From: Gallionella sp.
GTDB taxonomy: Bacteria > Pseudomonadota > Gammaproteobacteria > Burkholderiales > Gallionellaceae
Length of the DNA: 37,537 bases
Assembly (NCBI GenBank): GCA_025350405.1
Contig: JANXXX010000005.1
Location: 1 to 37,537 of the forward strand
Direction: 5' to 3'
Shown here: one piece after another, positions 28,191 to 37,519 of the stretch
Layout: every line of letters starts with the position of its first letter
How positions within the stretch are numbered: position 1 is the first letter of the stretch
Made by a program: the position numbers and the translations under genes
The notes under the pieces: generated by a model
The model's input: only the letters and a program-made list of their open reading frames with translations
Told to the model about the DNA's origin: nothing
Database searches by the model: none

Positions 28191-28320
28191 TGTAGTGAAA
28201 TTCGTAGGAATTCCGTGTCCTCGTGTCCGTACATTACGCGACAACAAATTATGAGCGGTCGGACTATCCCGCAATTTCGCGGTGGCTTTGTAGTGAAGTT
28301 TAATTATGGGGGTTCTTAAA

Positions 28321-28848
28321 ATGAAAAAAATTACATTGGTAGGCGCAACATTGTTATTGGCAATGGTTGCCGGAAATGCAGCCGCAGCGAACGGCCCGAC
28401 TGCGGGAGCGATGGGTCTCAACATAGATACCAATACAAATTTTCCCATTACCGGCAAATATCTCATGACGAAAGATACGGCCGTGCTAGCCGGTATCGGC
28501 TTGAGCATGAGAGATAATGGCCAACCCACTAATTCCAAGTTTACCGATCTCGGAATCATGGCCGGCTTTAGAAAATATTTAAAGACCGATGATTTTGCAC
28601 CCTTTATAGGTGGCCGTTTTGAGTATTCGACCACCAGAGATTCGACCGGCACGGTCGATTTGACCGATTTTGGAATTAAGCTTGAAGCCGGCGCAGAATA
28701 TTTCCTGGCCAAGCAATTCAGCGTTGAAGGCAGAGTTAGTTTTGGTTATGCGTCGCAAGATCGCAAACCTGTTGGTACAGCAACCTCAACAAAATCCACG
28801 GAATTTGGTTCGGCATCGGCCGGGCTGAGTGCAAACTTCTACTTCTAA
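28321..28848 (+). CDS. Small outer-membrane beta-barrel protein, family uncertain
   Basis: 175 residues. Sec signal MKKITLVGATLLLAMVAGNAAAA; the mature part has alternating beta-strand pattern (TAVLAGIGLSMRD, FTDLGIMAGFRKYL, FAPFIGGRFEY, FGIKLEAGAEYFL, FSVEGRVSFGYAS) and ends with an aromatic terminus (SAGLSANFYF). An 8-stranded OmpW/OmpA-like barrel is plausible. Start ATG 28321 follows GGGGG; an ATG at 28306 in frame is the alternative. A bidirectional terminator lies 76 bases downstream. Specific family not recognised. Confidence 0.8.
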   Translation: MKKITLVGATLLLAMVAGNAAAANGPTAGAMGLNIDTNTNFPITGKYLMTKDTAVLAGIGLSMRDNGQPTNSKFTDLGIMAGFRKYLKTDDFAPFIGGRFEYSTTRDSTGTVDLTDFGIKLEAGAEYFLAKQFSVEGRVSFGYASQDRKPVGTATSTKSTEFGSASAGLSANFYF

Positions 28849-28924
28849 GCATCGCTCAGATATTTCCAGCTAATTTTGCTGGGCATTATCTGCTAGCGTT
28901 TTTTTGGTAATGTGAGTTGAACAT

Positions 28925-28962
28925 AAAAAGCAGCCGCGATTAAATAATCCTGGCTGCTTTTT
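28925..28962. terminator. Bidirectional rho-independent terminator
   Basis: aaaaagcagcc (28925-28935) pairs perfectly with ggctgcttttt (28952-28962), an 11-bp stem with a 16-base loop. The A-run on one side and T-run on the other let it stop transcription from both the plus-strand barrel gene and the minus-strand barrel gene, which converge here. Confidence 0.9.
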
Positions 28963-28970
28963 ATTGCCGC

Positions 28971-29453
28971 TTAAAACTTGAAATTGACGCCCATGGTCAA
29001 TCCGCCAAAGCTATTGAAATTGCCGTCGAAATCAATTTCCGGCGAAAGCTCATACCGGGCTCCGAAGGTAAGATATAAACCTCCAGTTATCGGTGGTGTA
29101 ACCGTTCCACCCGGGCCACTATAGGCAGCGCTGACCGAATGCAAGCCAAGGCCAGCATAAGGATGGATTTTTTTGTTGGCGAATTTTATTTCTCTGGAAA
29201 AGTCATAAATCCCTGCAGCGCCGACAGCCGTGTAGCTGTAGCTGTATGTCCCGACAGGATTGCCAAAGTAGGTTCTTGCATAGTTTTTCAGGAATACTTG
29301 CAACGACACAGGTTTTTGTATATTAAATTCGCCGTGTATTCCAAAGGCGTTATCAAAACTGAAGTTAACTCCAATATTCCCTGACTTCTCAGCCGCAAAG
29401 GCAGGTGTTGCCAACGCTATGGGCAGCAGTGAAATAGTGATGATTCTGCTCAT
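28971..29453 (-). CDS. Small outer-membrane beta-barrel protein (tandem paralogue B)
   Basis: 160 residues: signal peptide MSRIITISLLPIALATPAFA, then a barrel-like pattern ending GGLTMGVNFKF. It is clearly a paralogue of the next gene upstream (29660-30157): shared GVN.., FGI.GEF, PVS.QVF, Y..TY, VGTY.YSYTA.GAA.IYDFS, KKI.PYAG.GL, and GGLY. The start was set at ATG 29453 with AAGG nine bases ahead; the longer frame to 29660 carries non-protein-like sequence. Function unknown, lipid-A-deacylase/OmpW-type small barrel conceivable. Confidence 0.8.
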   Translation of the reverse strand: MSRIITISLLPIALATPAFAAEKSGNIGVNFSFDNAFGIHGEFNIQKPVSLQVFLKNYARTYFGNPVGTYSYSYTAVGAAGIYDFSREIKFANKKIHPYAGLGLHSVSAAYSGPGGTVTPPITGGLYLTFGARYELSPEIDFDGNFNSFGGLTMGVNFKF

Positions 29454-29582
29454 TATGCTTACCTTGATAAATGAATATGCTGGACTAAATTGGCTTGCAA
29501 TATTGTGCTGGCCGAGAGGATGAGATGCAGAGTAACGGGGGCCAAGAATGACATACTTAAGGACACTCTTACAATCGCGAAT

Positions 29583-29603
29583 AAGCCGGAACAAGTCCGG
29601 CTT
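29583..29603. other. 8-bp perfect hairpin between the paralogues
   Basis: aagccgga (29583-29590) and tccggctt (29596-29603) pair perfectly around acaag. It lies in the 206-base gap between the two paralogous barrel genes and could be an intrinsic terminator for the upstream one, but the T-run is weak, so a processing or stability hairpin is equally possible. Confidence 0.55.
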
Positions 29604-29659
29604 CCTGTTACTGCGCCAAGCGTATTTAAAGCTTATGCGCGCCCAATTAAAAACCCCCA

Positions 29660-30157
29660 TTAGAAGCTAAAATCAGCCCCGATTGTTATTCCGCCAATGT
29701 TGTTATAGTTCAGATCAGCCGAAAGTTGCGGTGTCAAAGCATATTGAGCCCCGCCAATAATATATAACCCCCCGGAATCGGCAGCCGCAACTCCGACAGC
29801 ACCACTCAATGACGCGCTTAAGTTATACAAACCTACACCTGCATATGGCCTAATTTTTTTATCCAGCTTAAAAGCCGAACTAAAGTCATATATCGCCGCC
29901 GCGCCAAGTGCGGTGTAACTGTACTTATAAGTCCCCACAAAAGGGGCACTGTATGTCTTTGAGTAGCCCTTCCAAAACACCTGAACTGAAACAGGCGCCT
30001 TATTAACCAAGGAAGAAATATCGAATTCTCCCTGAATACCAAATACGCCACCTGCATCAACGCCATAATTGACTCCAATACTATTTTTACCGCTCGCCGC
30101 AACAGCCGGCGCAATAGCAATAACGGACAACAACGCAGCAATAACAATTCTCTTCAT
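29660..30157 (-). CDS. Small outer-membrane beta-barrel protein (tandem paralogue A)
   Basis: 165 residues. Signal peptide MKRIVIAALLSVIAIAPAVAA, then the same pattern as the downstream paralogue: SIGVNYGVDAGGVFGIQGEF, APVSVQVFWKGYSKTY, VGTYKYSYTALGAAAIYDFS, LDKKIRPYAGVGLYNLSA, ending IGGITIGADFSF with a C-terminal Phe. The start ATG 30157 has GAGAGGA upstream. Duplication is obvious and the shared residues are spread along the whole length. It follows dacB on the same strand after a 116-base gap. Function unknown. Confidence 0.8.
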   Translation of the reverse strand: MKRIVIAALLSVIAIAPAVAASGKNSIGVNYGVDAGGVFGIQGEFDISSLVNKAPVSVQVFWKGYSKTYSAPFVGTYKYSYTALGAAAIYDFSSAFKLDKKIRPYAGVGLYNLSASLSGAVGVAAADSGGLYIIGGAQYALTPQLSADLNYNNIGGITIGADFSF

Positions 30158-30273
30158 TATTTTATTCCTCTCGATTAATTGTGACGCAGCTTGCGCCCAG
30201 CAAACTGTCAGCACATCTTAATCCGGCGAGGCAAGGTGAATCAACAGGTATTTCTCCCCGTTTGTTAAAAGCT

Positions 30274-31866
30274 CTAAAATCCCTTTTGCAGCCACTCGAT
30301 CAGTGCATCTTGCGCAGGCTGCGCCAAAGCGGCATTAGCGTGATTGACGATGAATACCACGACCCACTGTTTGCCGCTGTGCGCTTTCACGTAACCGGCG
30401 AGGGATTTCACGCCTTCCAGCGTGCCTGTCTTGAGGTGGGCATATCCTGCCGATTCGCTGTCCTTGAGACGTTTCTTCACCGAGCCATCCATGCCGAGTA
30501 TCGGCAGCGAAGCTTCCAGTTCAGCCGCGAACGGGCTGCGCGCGGCGTGTTGCAGAATCTCGGCCAGATGCTGCGCGCTGATGCGCTCTTTGCGCGACAA
30601 GCCTGCGCCGTTTTCCAGCACCAATTCGGGAAATTGCAGTTGTTGTGTATTCAACCATTGCAGCATCGCCGCAGTACTGTGCGCTATATTTGCCGACAGC
30701 GGGACATCCGCAGATGTCGGTACCACGGATACCGATGGTGCTGAAAATTCCGTATCTGCAGTATCCCCGCCTTCCTGTTCAGCCAGAAGAGCGGTTTCAC
30801 TAAGTGCCTGCGCTCTTGAAAAGTCATCACGACTATCTTTGCGCTCTGCAGGCAATACACCTCCCGCATTCTGAGAAGCAAGTGCCGGATCTTTGGCAAC
30901 TCCTGCCGCTCCCAGCGACAGAAATAGTTGTCGCGCCATGGTGTTGTTGCTGAATTTATTGATGTCGCGTATCACTTCCGACAACGGCGGCGAGATGTAC
31001 TTCGCAAACGGAGCCTTATCGACAGGCGCAACTCCTGCACGTAGCCTACCTTGCAGCGTGCCGCCGAGTTCTTGCCATAATGCGCTGAACACGGCCAGGA
31101 AATATTTGTCATGCGGCAATAGCGAGAAATAATCGTCCGTCTCGCCGCAAGAGGCGGGAAGACGCCCTTCCAGCACGATGTTATGCCCGTCCAAATGGGC
31201 CTTGTAGGCGTCCGCCCCGCCGCAACGCAATTTATTCGAAGTGGTGATGCGATTAACCAGCGTGTAGCCGGTCAACTCCGGTTCAAGCATGGCAGTGGTT
31301 TCGTGGCCATTCGGAATCAGATGCAAATGCAGCGCATTGAAATTGAGCAGCAACGCACTGGTGCCGACGTTGTAGGCGCGTGTCGGATCGTTGTCGAATC
31401 CCGCCGGGTCGTGGCCGACATCCTCAAAATAACTGCGATCCAGCACGATGTCGCCGCGTATCTCGCGCAGCCCGCGCTGACGCAATTCGCGCAACCACAT
31501 CCAGAATTGTTCGACGGTCAGTTTCGGGTCGCCATAACCCTTGAACACCAAGTCGCCTTGCAGCACGCCATTTTCCAGTTTGCCGTTGAAATACGCCTCG
31601 GTCTTCCAGCGGTACGCCGGGCCCAGCGTTTCCAGTGCGGCAAAGGTGGTAAGCAACTTCATCGTAGAGGCAGGGTTCATCGCGCGACCCGCATTCAGGC
31701 TGATGATGGGCGCAGACTCGCTCGTCTCCAGCACCACGATGCCCACGCTGGACAGGGGAATATGCGCGCGTTTGAGTGCCGCGCTGACTGACTCCGGTAA
31801 GGTATCCGCAATTGCGCTGGAGGCGATCAGGCAGAAAAAAAACAGCTTGAAAAAATAAATTCGCAT
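30274..31866 (-). CDS. dacB: D-alanyl-D-alanine carboxypeptidase/endopeptidase (PBP4, family S13) with an extra segment
   Basis: Periplasmic penicillin-binding protein that trims peptidoglycan. 530 residues. Signal peptide to about A20. The three catalytic motifs are seen: SxxK as STMK (S67-K70), SxN as SNN (306-308), and KTG (479-481). Between LFLSLGAAG (about 322) and STAAMLQWL (about 397) there is roughly 70 residues of low-complexity Ala/Glu/Ser/Thr sequence, whereas family members as remembered have about 15-20 residues there. ATG 31866 is four bases from the bioA stop, so bioA and dacB form a unit. Confidence 0.93.
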   Translation of the reverse strand: MRIYFFKLFFFCLIASSAIADTLPESVSAALKRAHIPLSSVGIVVLETSESAPIISLNAGRAMNPASTMKLLTTFAALETLGPAYRWKTEAYFNGKLENGVLQGDLVFKGYGDPKLTVEQFWMWLRELRQRGLREIRGDIVLDRSYFEDVGHDPAGFDNDPTRAYNVGTSALLLNFNALHLHLIPNGHETTAMLEPELTGYTLVNRITTSNKLRCGGADAYKAHLDGHNIVLEGRLPASCGETDDYFSLLPHDKYFLAVFSALWQELGGTLQGRLRAGVAPVDKAPFAKYISPPLSEVIRDINKFSNNTMARQLFLSLGAAGVAKDPALASQNAGGVLPAERKDSRDDFSRAQALSETALLAEQEGGDTADTEFSAPSVSVVPTSADVPLSANIAHSTAAMLQWLNTQQLQFPELVLENGAGLSRKERISAQHLAEILQHAARSPFAAELEASLPILGMDGSVKKRLKDSESAGYAHLKTGTLEGVKSLAGYVKAHSGKQWVVVFIVNHANAALAQPAQDALIEWLQKGF

Positions 31867-31870
31867 TCGA

Positions 31871-33256
31871 TTAACTCAGTTGATTGACGATGCGCAAGGT
31901 ACGACTTACCAGCAAATCCATCTCCGATTCGCTGATTATATACGGCGGCATGAAATAAATCGTGTTGCCGATGGGGCGCAGCAATAATTCATGCTCCAGC
32001 GCGAGTGCGAAGCAGCGTTGGGCAAAATCGGCATGCGGGCTCTGCACCTCGAATGCCCAGATCATGCCGGTATTGCGCCAGTTGCGTACCGCGCGGTGTT
32101 CGTGCAACGGTATTGCTATTTCGTTCAGATACGCCGCCTTGCTGCGGTTCTTCACAAGCACGTTGTCCTTTGTGAAAATATCCAGCGTCGCCAGTGCCGC
32201 ACGGCATGCCAGCGGATTCCCGGTATAGGAATGCGAATGCAGAAATCCACTTTTGATCTCATCGCCATAAAATGCCTGGTAAATTTCGTCACGCGTCATC
32301 ACCACAGACAGCGGCAGATAGCCGCCAGTAATACCTTTTGACAGACATAAAAAATCCGGAGTAATTCCCTTGCCCCCCTGAAAAAAAGTCGGCCGGGATA
32401 GGGTTGGGGCCTGCTCGCAGGCGAACATCGTGCCGGTTCGTCCCATGCCGACGGCGATCTCATCCGCGATCAAATGCACGTCATATTCGTCACAAAGCTG
32501 CCGCGCGCGCCGCAAATATATCGGGTGGTACATCGCCATGCCCGCCGCACCCTGCACCAGCGGCTCGATGATGAAAGCGGCCAGTTGCGCATGATGTTGC
32601 TGCAGATGTTGCTCCAGCGCATCCGCACAGCGCAGCGCATAAGCCTCGGCACTTTCCCCGGCAGCGGCTTTGCACCAGTCCGGGCTGGGCACGGTGGCCT
32701 GCTGCCGGATTAGCGCGCCGTACGCAGTGCGGAACAGCGCGACATCGGTCACCGACAATGCGCCCAGCGTTTCGCCGTGATAACTGTTTTCCAGGCTGAG
32801 GAATTGCACCTTGTCCGGCTTGCCGCTGTTGCGCCAGTAATGCGCGCTCATTTTCAATGCGATTTCGGTCGCCGATGCGCCATCCGAAGCGTAAAAGCAA
32901 TGTCCCAGCCCTTTCGGTGCAAGCTCACGCAACCGCTCCGAAAGCTGCACCACCGGCTCGTGGGTAAAGCCTGCCAGCATCACATGCTCCAGTGTTTCCA
33001 GTTGGTCACGCAAGGCAGCGCTGATGCGTGGATTGCAATGCCCGAACAGGTTCACCCACCACGAACTGACCGCATCCAGATAGCGCTTGTTGTCATAGTC
33101 ATGCAGCCAAACGCCGCTGCCGCGCGCAATGGGCAACAGAGGGAATTTCTCATAGTGCTTCATCTGTGAACAGGGATGCCACACTGCAGCAAGACTGCGG
33201 GCAAGGAGACCGTTATTACCGGTTTGGTGAGCCTTATCGGACATAGACGAAATCAT
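31871..33256 (-). CDS. bioA: Adenosylmethionine-8-amino-7-oxononanoate aminotransferase
   Basis: PLP enzyme of biotin synthesis that uses SAM as amino donor. 461 residues (about 430 is usual). Seen: WHPCSQMKHYE, DAVSSWWVNLFGH, HGETLGALSVTD, LIADEIAVGMGRTG, and the PLP-lysine block LCLSKGITGGYLPLS. A 14-residue insertion (PTLSRPTFFQGGKG) splits CEQA from ITPDFLCLSK. Possible starts are ATG 33256 and 33244 (MSDKAHQ), neither with a ribosome site; the longer is given. Divergent from hemA. No other bio genes are in the window. Confidence 0.95.
   Translation of the reverse strand: MISSMSDKAHQTGNNGLLARSLAAVWHPCSQMKHYEKFPLLPIARGSGVWLHDYDNKRYLDAVSSWWVNLFGHCNPRISAALRDQLETLEHVMLAGFTHEPVVQLSERLRELAPKGLGHCFYASDGASATEIALKMSAHYWRNSGKPDKVQFLSLENSYHGETLGALSVTDVALFRTAYGALIRQQATVPSPDWCKAAAGESAEAYALRCADALEQHLQQHHAQLAAFIIEPLVQGAAGMAMYHPIYLRRARQLCDEYDVHLIADEIAVGMGRTGTMFACEQAPTLSRPTFFQGGKGITPDFLCLSKGITGGYLPLSVVMTRDEIYQAFYGDEIKSGFLHSHSYTGNPLACRAALATLDIFTKDNVLVKNRSKAAYLNEIAIPLHEHRAVRNWRNTGMIWAFEVQSPHADFAQRCFALALEHELLLRPIGNTIYFMPPYIISESEMDLLVSRTLRIVNQLS
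32366..32407. repeat. 42-bp in-frame insert in bioA, perhaps a repeat
   Basis: The 42 bases coding the BioA peptide PTLSRPTFFQGGKG sit exactly between conserved segments. The peptide resembles the translation of dispersed palindromic repeats as seen in other genomes (the LSRPT...G.G flavour). No second copy was found in this window. Confidence 0.45.
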
Positions 33257-33363
33257 AACGGGTTTTGCAGCACCTTGCGCTGCCCAAAGGATAGATTGGA
33301 GCTTTTAGCTGGTCATAAATTAACCCCAAATCTCGCTAGATGGTATTACAGCGCTGTTCCGAC

Positions 33364-33379
33364 TATAATTGGCTATAAT
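33364..33379 (+). promoter_or_regulatory. Two -10-like boxes before hemA
   Basis: TATAAT at 33364-33369 and again at 33374-33379, 10 bases apart, upstream of the hemA ATG (33411). No good -35 sequence at the right spacing was found, so it is only a possible promoter. Confidence 0.4.
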
Positions 33380-33410
33380 TTTAGGCCTCACTGTACGAGA
33401 TACACTGAAG

Positions 33411-34664
33411 ATGCAGCTATTCACCTTTGGCATCAACCATCAGACCGCGCCGCTTGCCGTGCGCGAGCAAGTTGCGTTCAATGCGGACGGGATGGAGAAC
33501 GCCCTGCGCGACCTGGTGGAAAACGGTGCGGCTAAAGAAGCGGCGATCCTGTCCACTTGCAACCGCATGGAGCTGTATTGCAATGCCGCGCACCCCGACC
33601 ACGCCATCGACTGGCTGGCGCAATATCATCACATGTCCCGCAAAGACATCGAGCCTTACCTCTACACTTTGCCGCGCGAGCAGGCTATCAAGCATTCGTT
33701 CCGGGTCGCGAGCGGCCTGGATTCGATGGTGCTGGGCGAGCCGCAGATCCTCGGGCAAATGAAACAGGCAGTACGGCAGGCTGAGCAGGCCGGCACGCTG
33801 GGTTTCCTGCTGCACAAATTATTCCAGCGTACTTTTTCGGTGGCTAAAGACGTACGTACCCAAACCGAGATCGGTGCGAACCTGGTATCGATGGCCGCCG
33901 CTGCGGTGAAAATGGCCGAACGCATTTTCCCGAGCATCTCCGAGCAGCGCGTGTTGTTCATCGGCGCAGGCGAGATGATCGAGCTCAACGCGGTGCATTT
34001 TGCGGCGCGTTCGCCCAAGCACATCACCGTCGCCAACCGCACACTCGAGCGCGCACAGACACTGGCGCGCCGCATCAATGGCACGGCAATCACGCTGACC
34101 GATCTGCCGGAACAATTGGCACTGCACGACATCATCGTCACCTGCACCGCCAGTCAGTTGCCCATTTTAGGCAAGGGTATGGTGGAACGTGCGATCAAGT
34201 TGCGCAAACATCGCCCGTTGTTCATCGTGGATCTGGCTGTACCGCGCGACGTGGAAGCGGAAGTCGCCGAGCTGAGCGATGTGTTCCTGTATAGCGTAGA
34301 TGACATCGCTGAAGTGGTGAAGGACGGCCTGGACGCGCGTCAAGGCGCGGTCAAGGAGGCCGAAGTCATCATCGATTCGAGCGTGTCTGATTTTCTGCAC
34401 TGGATGGAATCGCGCGAAGCGGTGCCGACGATACGCGCGCTGCGCGACCATGCCGAGCGCAATCGCCGCCACGAATTGGAAAAGGCGCTGAAGTTGCTGG
34501 CCAAGGGCGAGAGTCCGGAGAAAGTGCTGGAAGCGATGAGCAGCAGCCTGACCAACAAATTTTTGCACGCGCCCACCCATGCGCTGAATCAAGTGCAAAG
34601 CGATGATCGCGAGGCTTTTCTAAGTGTGATCCATCGTCTGTACCACCTCCACTCCGACGAGTAA
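33411..34664 (+). CDS. hemA: Glutamyl-tRNA reductase
   Basis: First committed step of tetrapyrrole synthesis by the C5 route, using glutamyl-tRNA and NADPH. 417 residues. Seen: [19 protein letters not shown] at the N-terminus, the catalytic Cys50 in [23 protein letters not shown], and the NADPH loop [12 protein letters not shown] (about 183-194). The start was set at ATG 33411; the reading from 33369 adds 14 residues absent from the family. Divergent from bioA; prfA follows 12 bases later on the same strand. Confidence 0.97.
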   Translation: MQLFTFGINHQTAPLAVREQVAFNADGMENALRDLVENGAAKEAAILSTCNRMELYCNAAHPDHAIDWLAQYHHMSRKDIEPYLYTLPREQAIKHSFRVASGLDSMVLGEPQILGQMKQAVRQAEQAGTLGFLLHKLFQRTFSVAKDVRTQTEIGANLVSMAAAAVKMAERIFPSISEQRVLFIGAGEMIELNAVHFAARSPKHITVANRTLERAQTLARRINGTAITLTDLPEQLALHDIIVTCTASQLPILGKGMVERAIKLRKHRPLFIVDLAVPRDVEAEVAELSDVFLYSVDDIAEVVKDGLDARQGAVKEAEVIIDSSVSDFLHWMESREAVPTIRALRDHAERNRRHELEKALKLLAKGESPEKVLEAMSSSLTNKFLHAPTHALNQVQSDDREAFLSVIHRLYHLHSDE

Positions 34665-34675
34665 GCTCCAACCGA

Positions 34676-35764
34676 ATGAATCCCAGTATCAGCGCCAAGC
34701 TCGCTCAATTGAGCGAGCGTCTGCTCGAAGTCAATCAACTGCTGAGTACCGAAGAAGCCACCAAAAGCATGGACACGTTCCGCAAGCTGAACCGCGAACG
34801 CGCCGAGCTGGAACCGGTGGTGGAGCTTTATCATGCTTATCAAAGCTGTCTGGCTGACATCGGTGCTGCGCAGGAAATGGCGGACGACGCGGAAATGAAA
34901 GAGTTTGCCGATGCCGAGATCAAGCAGGGCGAAGCACGCTTGGCGCAACTCGACAGCGAATTGCAAAAGCAGCTATTGCCCAAGGACCCCAACGACGAGC
35001 GCAGCGTGTTTCTGGAGATCCGCGCCGGAACCGGCGGTGACGAGGCCGCGATATTCGCCGGTGACCTGTTCCGCATGTATACGCGTTTTGCCGAGCGCAA
35101 GCGCTGGCAGGTCGAGGTGATTTCGGAAAGCCCCGGCGAAATGGGCGGCTACAAGGAAGTCATCGCACGCATCGTCGGACAGGGCGCGTACTCGGTGCTG
35201 AAATTCGAGTCCGGTGCGCATCGCGTGCAACGCGTACCTGAAACTGAAACTCAAGGGCGCGTGCACACCTCGGCCTGTACCGTCGCGATCATGCCGGAAG
35301 TGGATGAGGTCAACGACGTGGTGCTTAACTCCGCCGATCTGCGCATCGACACATTCCGCGCAAGCGGTGCGGGCGGCCAGCACATCAACAAGACCGATTC
35401 GGCGGTGCGCATCACCCACTTGCCGACCGGCGTCGTGGTGGAATGCCAGGACGGGCGCTCGCAACACCAGAACAAGGCGCAGGCGATGCGCGTGCTGGCG
35501 GCACGCATCAAGGATGCACAGGTGCGCGAGCAGAACGCCGCGACCGCCGCGACGCGCAAGAGCCTGGTCGGCAGCGGCGACCGCTCTGAGCGCATCCGTA
35601 CCTACAATTATCCGCAGGGCCGCGTCACCGATCACCGCATCAACCTCACGCTGTATAAAATGGACGCGATCATGGATGGCGACATCAACGAACTGACCAA
35701 CGCGCTGATGGCTGAGCATCAAGCCGAACAACTTGCCGCGATGGCGGAAGATGTCCTCCACTAG
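34676..35764 (+). CDS. prfA: Peptide chain release factor 1
   Basis: Releases polypeptides at UAA/UAG. 362 residues. The GGQ motif is at 233-235 ([12 protein letters not shown]), and the tripeptide anticodon P-x-T is PET at 188-190 in RVPETETQG, which fits RF1 rather than RF2 (SPF). [20 protein letters not shown] and HQNKAQAM are family blocks. It sits between hemA and prmC, the classical hemA-prfA-prmC order. Confidence 0.97.
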   Translation: MNPSISAKLAQLSERLLEVNQLLSTEEATKSMDTFRKLNRERAELEPVVELYHAYQSCLADIGAAQEMADDAEMKEFADAEIKQGEARLAQLDSELQKQLLPKDPNDERSVFLEIRAGTGGDEAAIFAGDLFRMYTRFAERKRWQVEVISESPGEMGGYKEVIARIVGQGAYSVLKFESGAHRVQRVPETETQGRVHTSACTVAIMPEVDEVNDVVLNSADLRIDTFRASGAGGQHINKTDSAVRITHLPTGVVVECQDGRSQHQNKAQAMRVLAARIKDAQVREQNAATAATRKSLVGSGDRSERIRTYNYPQGRVTDHRINLTLYKMDAIMDGDINELTNALMAEHQAEQLAAMAEDVLH

Positions 35765-36608
35765 CATCCAGGCGATACTGCAACACCATGCCAAGCAGCT
35801 GGAAGCCGCACTGAACCTTGATTCCAGCAGCGCACGCATCGAAGTGCAATGCCTGTTGCAAGCCGTGCTGCAAGTGAATCGCGCTTACCTTCTCACCTAC
35901 CCGGAACAGTCACTTGCCGCAGATCAACAGGCGCGCTATATGGCCTTGCTTGAGAGGCGCTTAAGTGGAGAACCGATTGCCTATCTGTTGGGTGAGCGCG
36001 AATTTTATGGGCTGACATTCAAGGTATCTCCCGCGACATTGATCCCGCGGCCCGAAACCGAATTGCTGGTCGAGCTGGCTTTGCAGCACATCCCGCAACA
36101 AGGCGCGTGCCGCGTGCTGGATTTGGGCACTGGCAGCGGCGCGATCGCGCTGAGCATCGCCCATGCACGTCCTAACATCGAAGTGGTAGCGGTAGATGCT
36201 TCCCGCACGGCTCTGGAAGTGGCCCAATTCAACATGCAATGGCTCGGCCTCGGCAATGTGCGCTTGCTGCACAGCAACTGGTTTTCCGCGTTGCGCGGTG
36301 AAAGTTTCGATATTATCGTTTCCAACCCGCCTTATATCGCCGCTGACGACGCGCATCTGGCACGAGGCGATGTGCGCTTTGAACCGTGCACCGCGCTGGC
36401 TTCCGGCACAGACGGATTGGAAGATATCCGTCTCATCACCGCATCAGCAAAAAATCATCTCAACGATGGGGGCTGGCTGTTGTTGGAGCATGGCTATGAC
36501 CAAGCATCACCGGTGCGTGCACTATTGCAACAGACAGGATTTACCGGGGAATTCTCTGCTCGCGATCTGGCAGGCATCGAACGGGTCAGCGGCGGACGCA
36601 AGGGATGA
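35751..36608 (+). CDS. prmC: Peptide chain release factor N5-glutamine methyltransferase
   Basis: Methylates the GGQ glutamine of RF1 and RF2. 285 residues from ATG 35751. The SAM motif is [16 protein letters not shown] (about 122-137), and the Gln-binding NPPY is at 182-185 ([10 protein letters not shown]). [12 protein letters not shown] is a family block. The first 14 bases overlap prfA, and a TTG at 35733 in frame is a less likely start. It methylates the product of the gene it overlaps. Confidence 0.97.
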   Translation: MSSTSIQAILQHHAKQLEAALNLDSSSARIEVQCLLQAVLQVNRAYLLTYPEQSLAADQQARYMALLERRLSGEPIAYLLGEREFYGLTFKVSPATLIPRPETELLVELALQHIPQQGACRVLDLGTGSGAIALSIAHARPNIEVVAVDASRTALEVAQFNMQWLGLGNVRLLHSNWFSALRGESFDIIVSNPPYIAADDAHLARGDVRFEPCTALASGTDGLEDIRLITASAKNHLNDGGWLLLEHGYDQASPVRALLQQTGFTGEFSARDLAGIERVSGGRKG

Positions 36609-36691
36609 GCTTAAGCACCTAGCCTAATTTCGCAGCGCATAAAGGGATTTAAGCCTCAAGGAGTTGTAGCTGTATACCGACAGGAGTTCAG

Positions 36692-37093
36692 CTACTGCTT
36701 CCCGCAAGCAAGATTCCACAACACTGCGGTTATGCTTTCTGGCGGGATTGGCGTCCAATTTTCTGGATCAACACCGACATAACCTATTTCACCTGCACCC
36801 AGATTCTCCGAGTAAAACGAAAAATAAAGATTTCTCGATTGATGTTCCTTGCAGTCGTATTCACGATGCACCTTTGTCGACTTGAATAGCTTACCCGTTT
36901 TGTCTCTTCTGGCAGTTTTAAGGTCAATCATGCTCCACATGTTCACCCTGTTGCCCACCTTGCCGATGGTGGCGAGATCAACGTAGGTGACCATTGAACG
37001 ATTGTTGTCAACCTCAGTCCATTCCGCAGTCGCACAACTGCTGATAGCAAACGGTAGCAACATCAAAATAACTTTACGCACTGCAATCTCCAT
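36692..37093 (-). CDS. Surface-adhesin-E-like lipoprotein
   Basis: 133 residues from ATG 37093. The N-terminal hydrophobic stretch VILMLLPFAISSC is a plausible lipobox (ISSC), so it is probably a lipoprotein. The remainder, AEWTEVDNNRSMVTYVDLATI, VNMWSMIDLK, REYDCKEHQSRNLYFSFYS and WTPIPPESI..LW, is the pattern of the surface-adhesin protein E family (as remembered). The start is uncertain, as the frame reaches 37186. It is convergent with prmC across about 80 bases. Confidence 0.8.
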   Translation of the reverse strand: MEIAVRKVILMLLPFAISSCATAEWTEVDNNRSMVTYVDLATIGKVGNRVNMWSMIDLKTARRDKTGKLFKSTKVHREYDCKEHQSRNLYFSFYSENLGAGEIGYVGVDPENWTPIPPESITAVLWNLACGKQ

Positions 37094-37152
37094 TTCACAT
37101 CGGCCATCAATATGCCGAATAATTCGGGTAATCCCACCTGTACAATATTTCA

Positions 37153-37290
37153 TCAATTGGACTTCAGCTTGTGTTGTTTGATCCAAGCCCGCTCAATTGC
37201 ATCTTCACTTTGCCAAGCATTAGGACACTCGCCTGCACGCAGCTCAACGCATCCACCCACGGTTAGGCCGCGGCCCGCCGTTAGCAGCAA
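37153..37290 (-). other. Small ORF of unknown status upstream of the adhesin-E-like gene
   Basis: A 45-codon minus-strand frame starting at TTG 37290, with the translation LLLTAGRGLTVGGCVELRAG and then ECPNAWQSEDAIERAWI, which looks protein-like, and a lipobox-like VGGC. There is no ribosome site and the start is poor. It may be a fragment of a gene, a tiny lipoprotein or chance. The rest of 37094-37519 holds no recognisable gene. Confidence 0.2.
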
Positions 37291-37519
37291 GGGCAGCTAA
37301 GCCATGCACCCGGGCTTGCAGCTTGCGCATTTTACCATCCAGCGAACATCCAGTCCGCGAAACTCTCTGCCGCTGACCCATGTGCAGGCCTGCCTGCGCC
37401 ATACCCACTCCCCCGCCCAATCAATTAATAAATTGCTGGCATATGGTGGCACTACAGCACTGCGCTAACAACCGGAGTGCGGGTCTTTGCATGGTATTAG
37501 ATGGAGCAAAACAGGAAGA

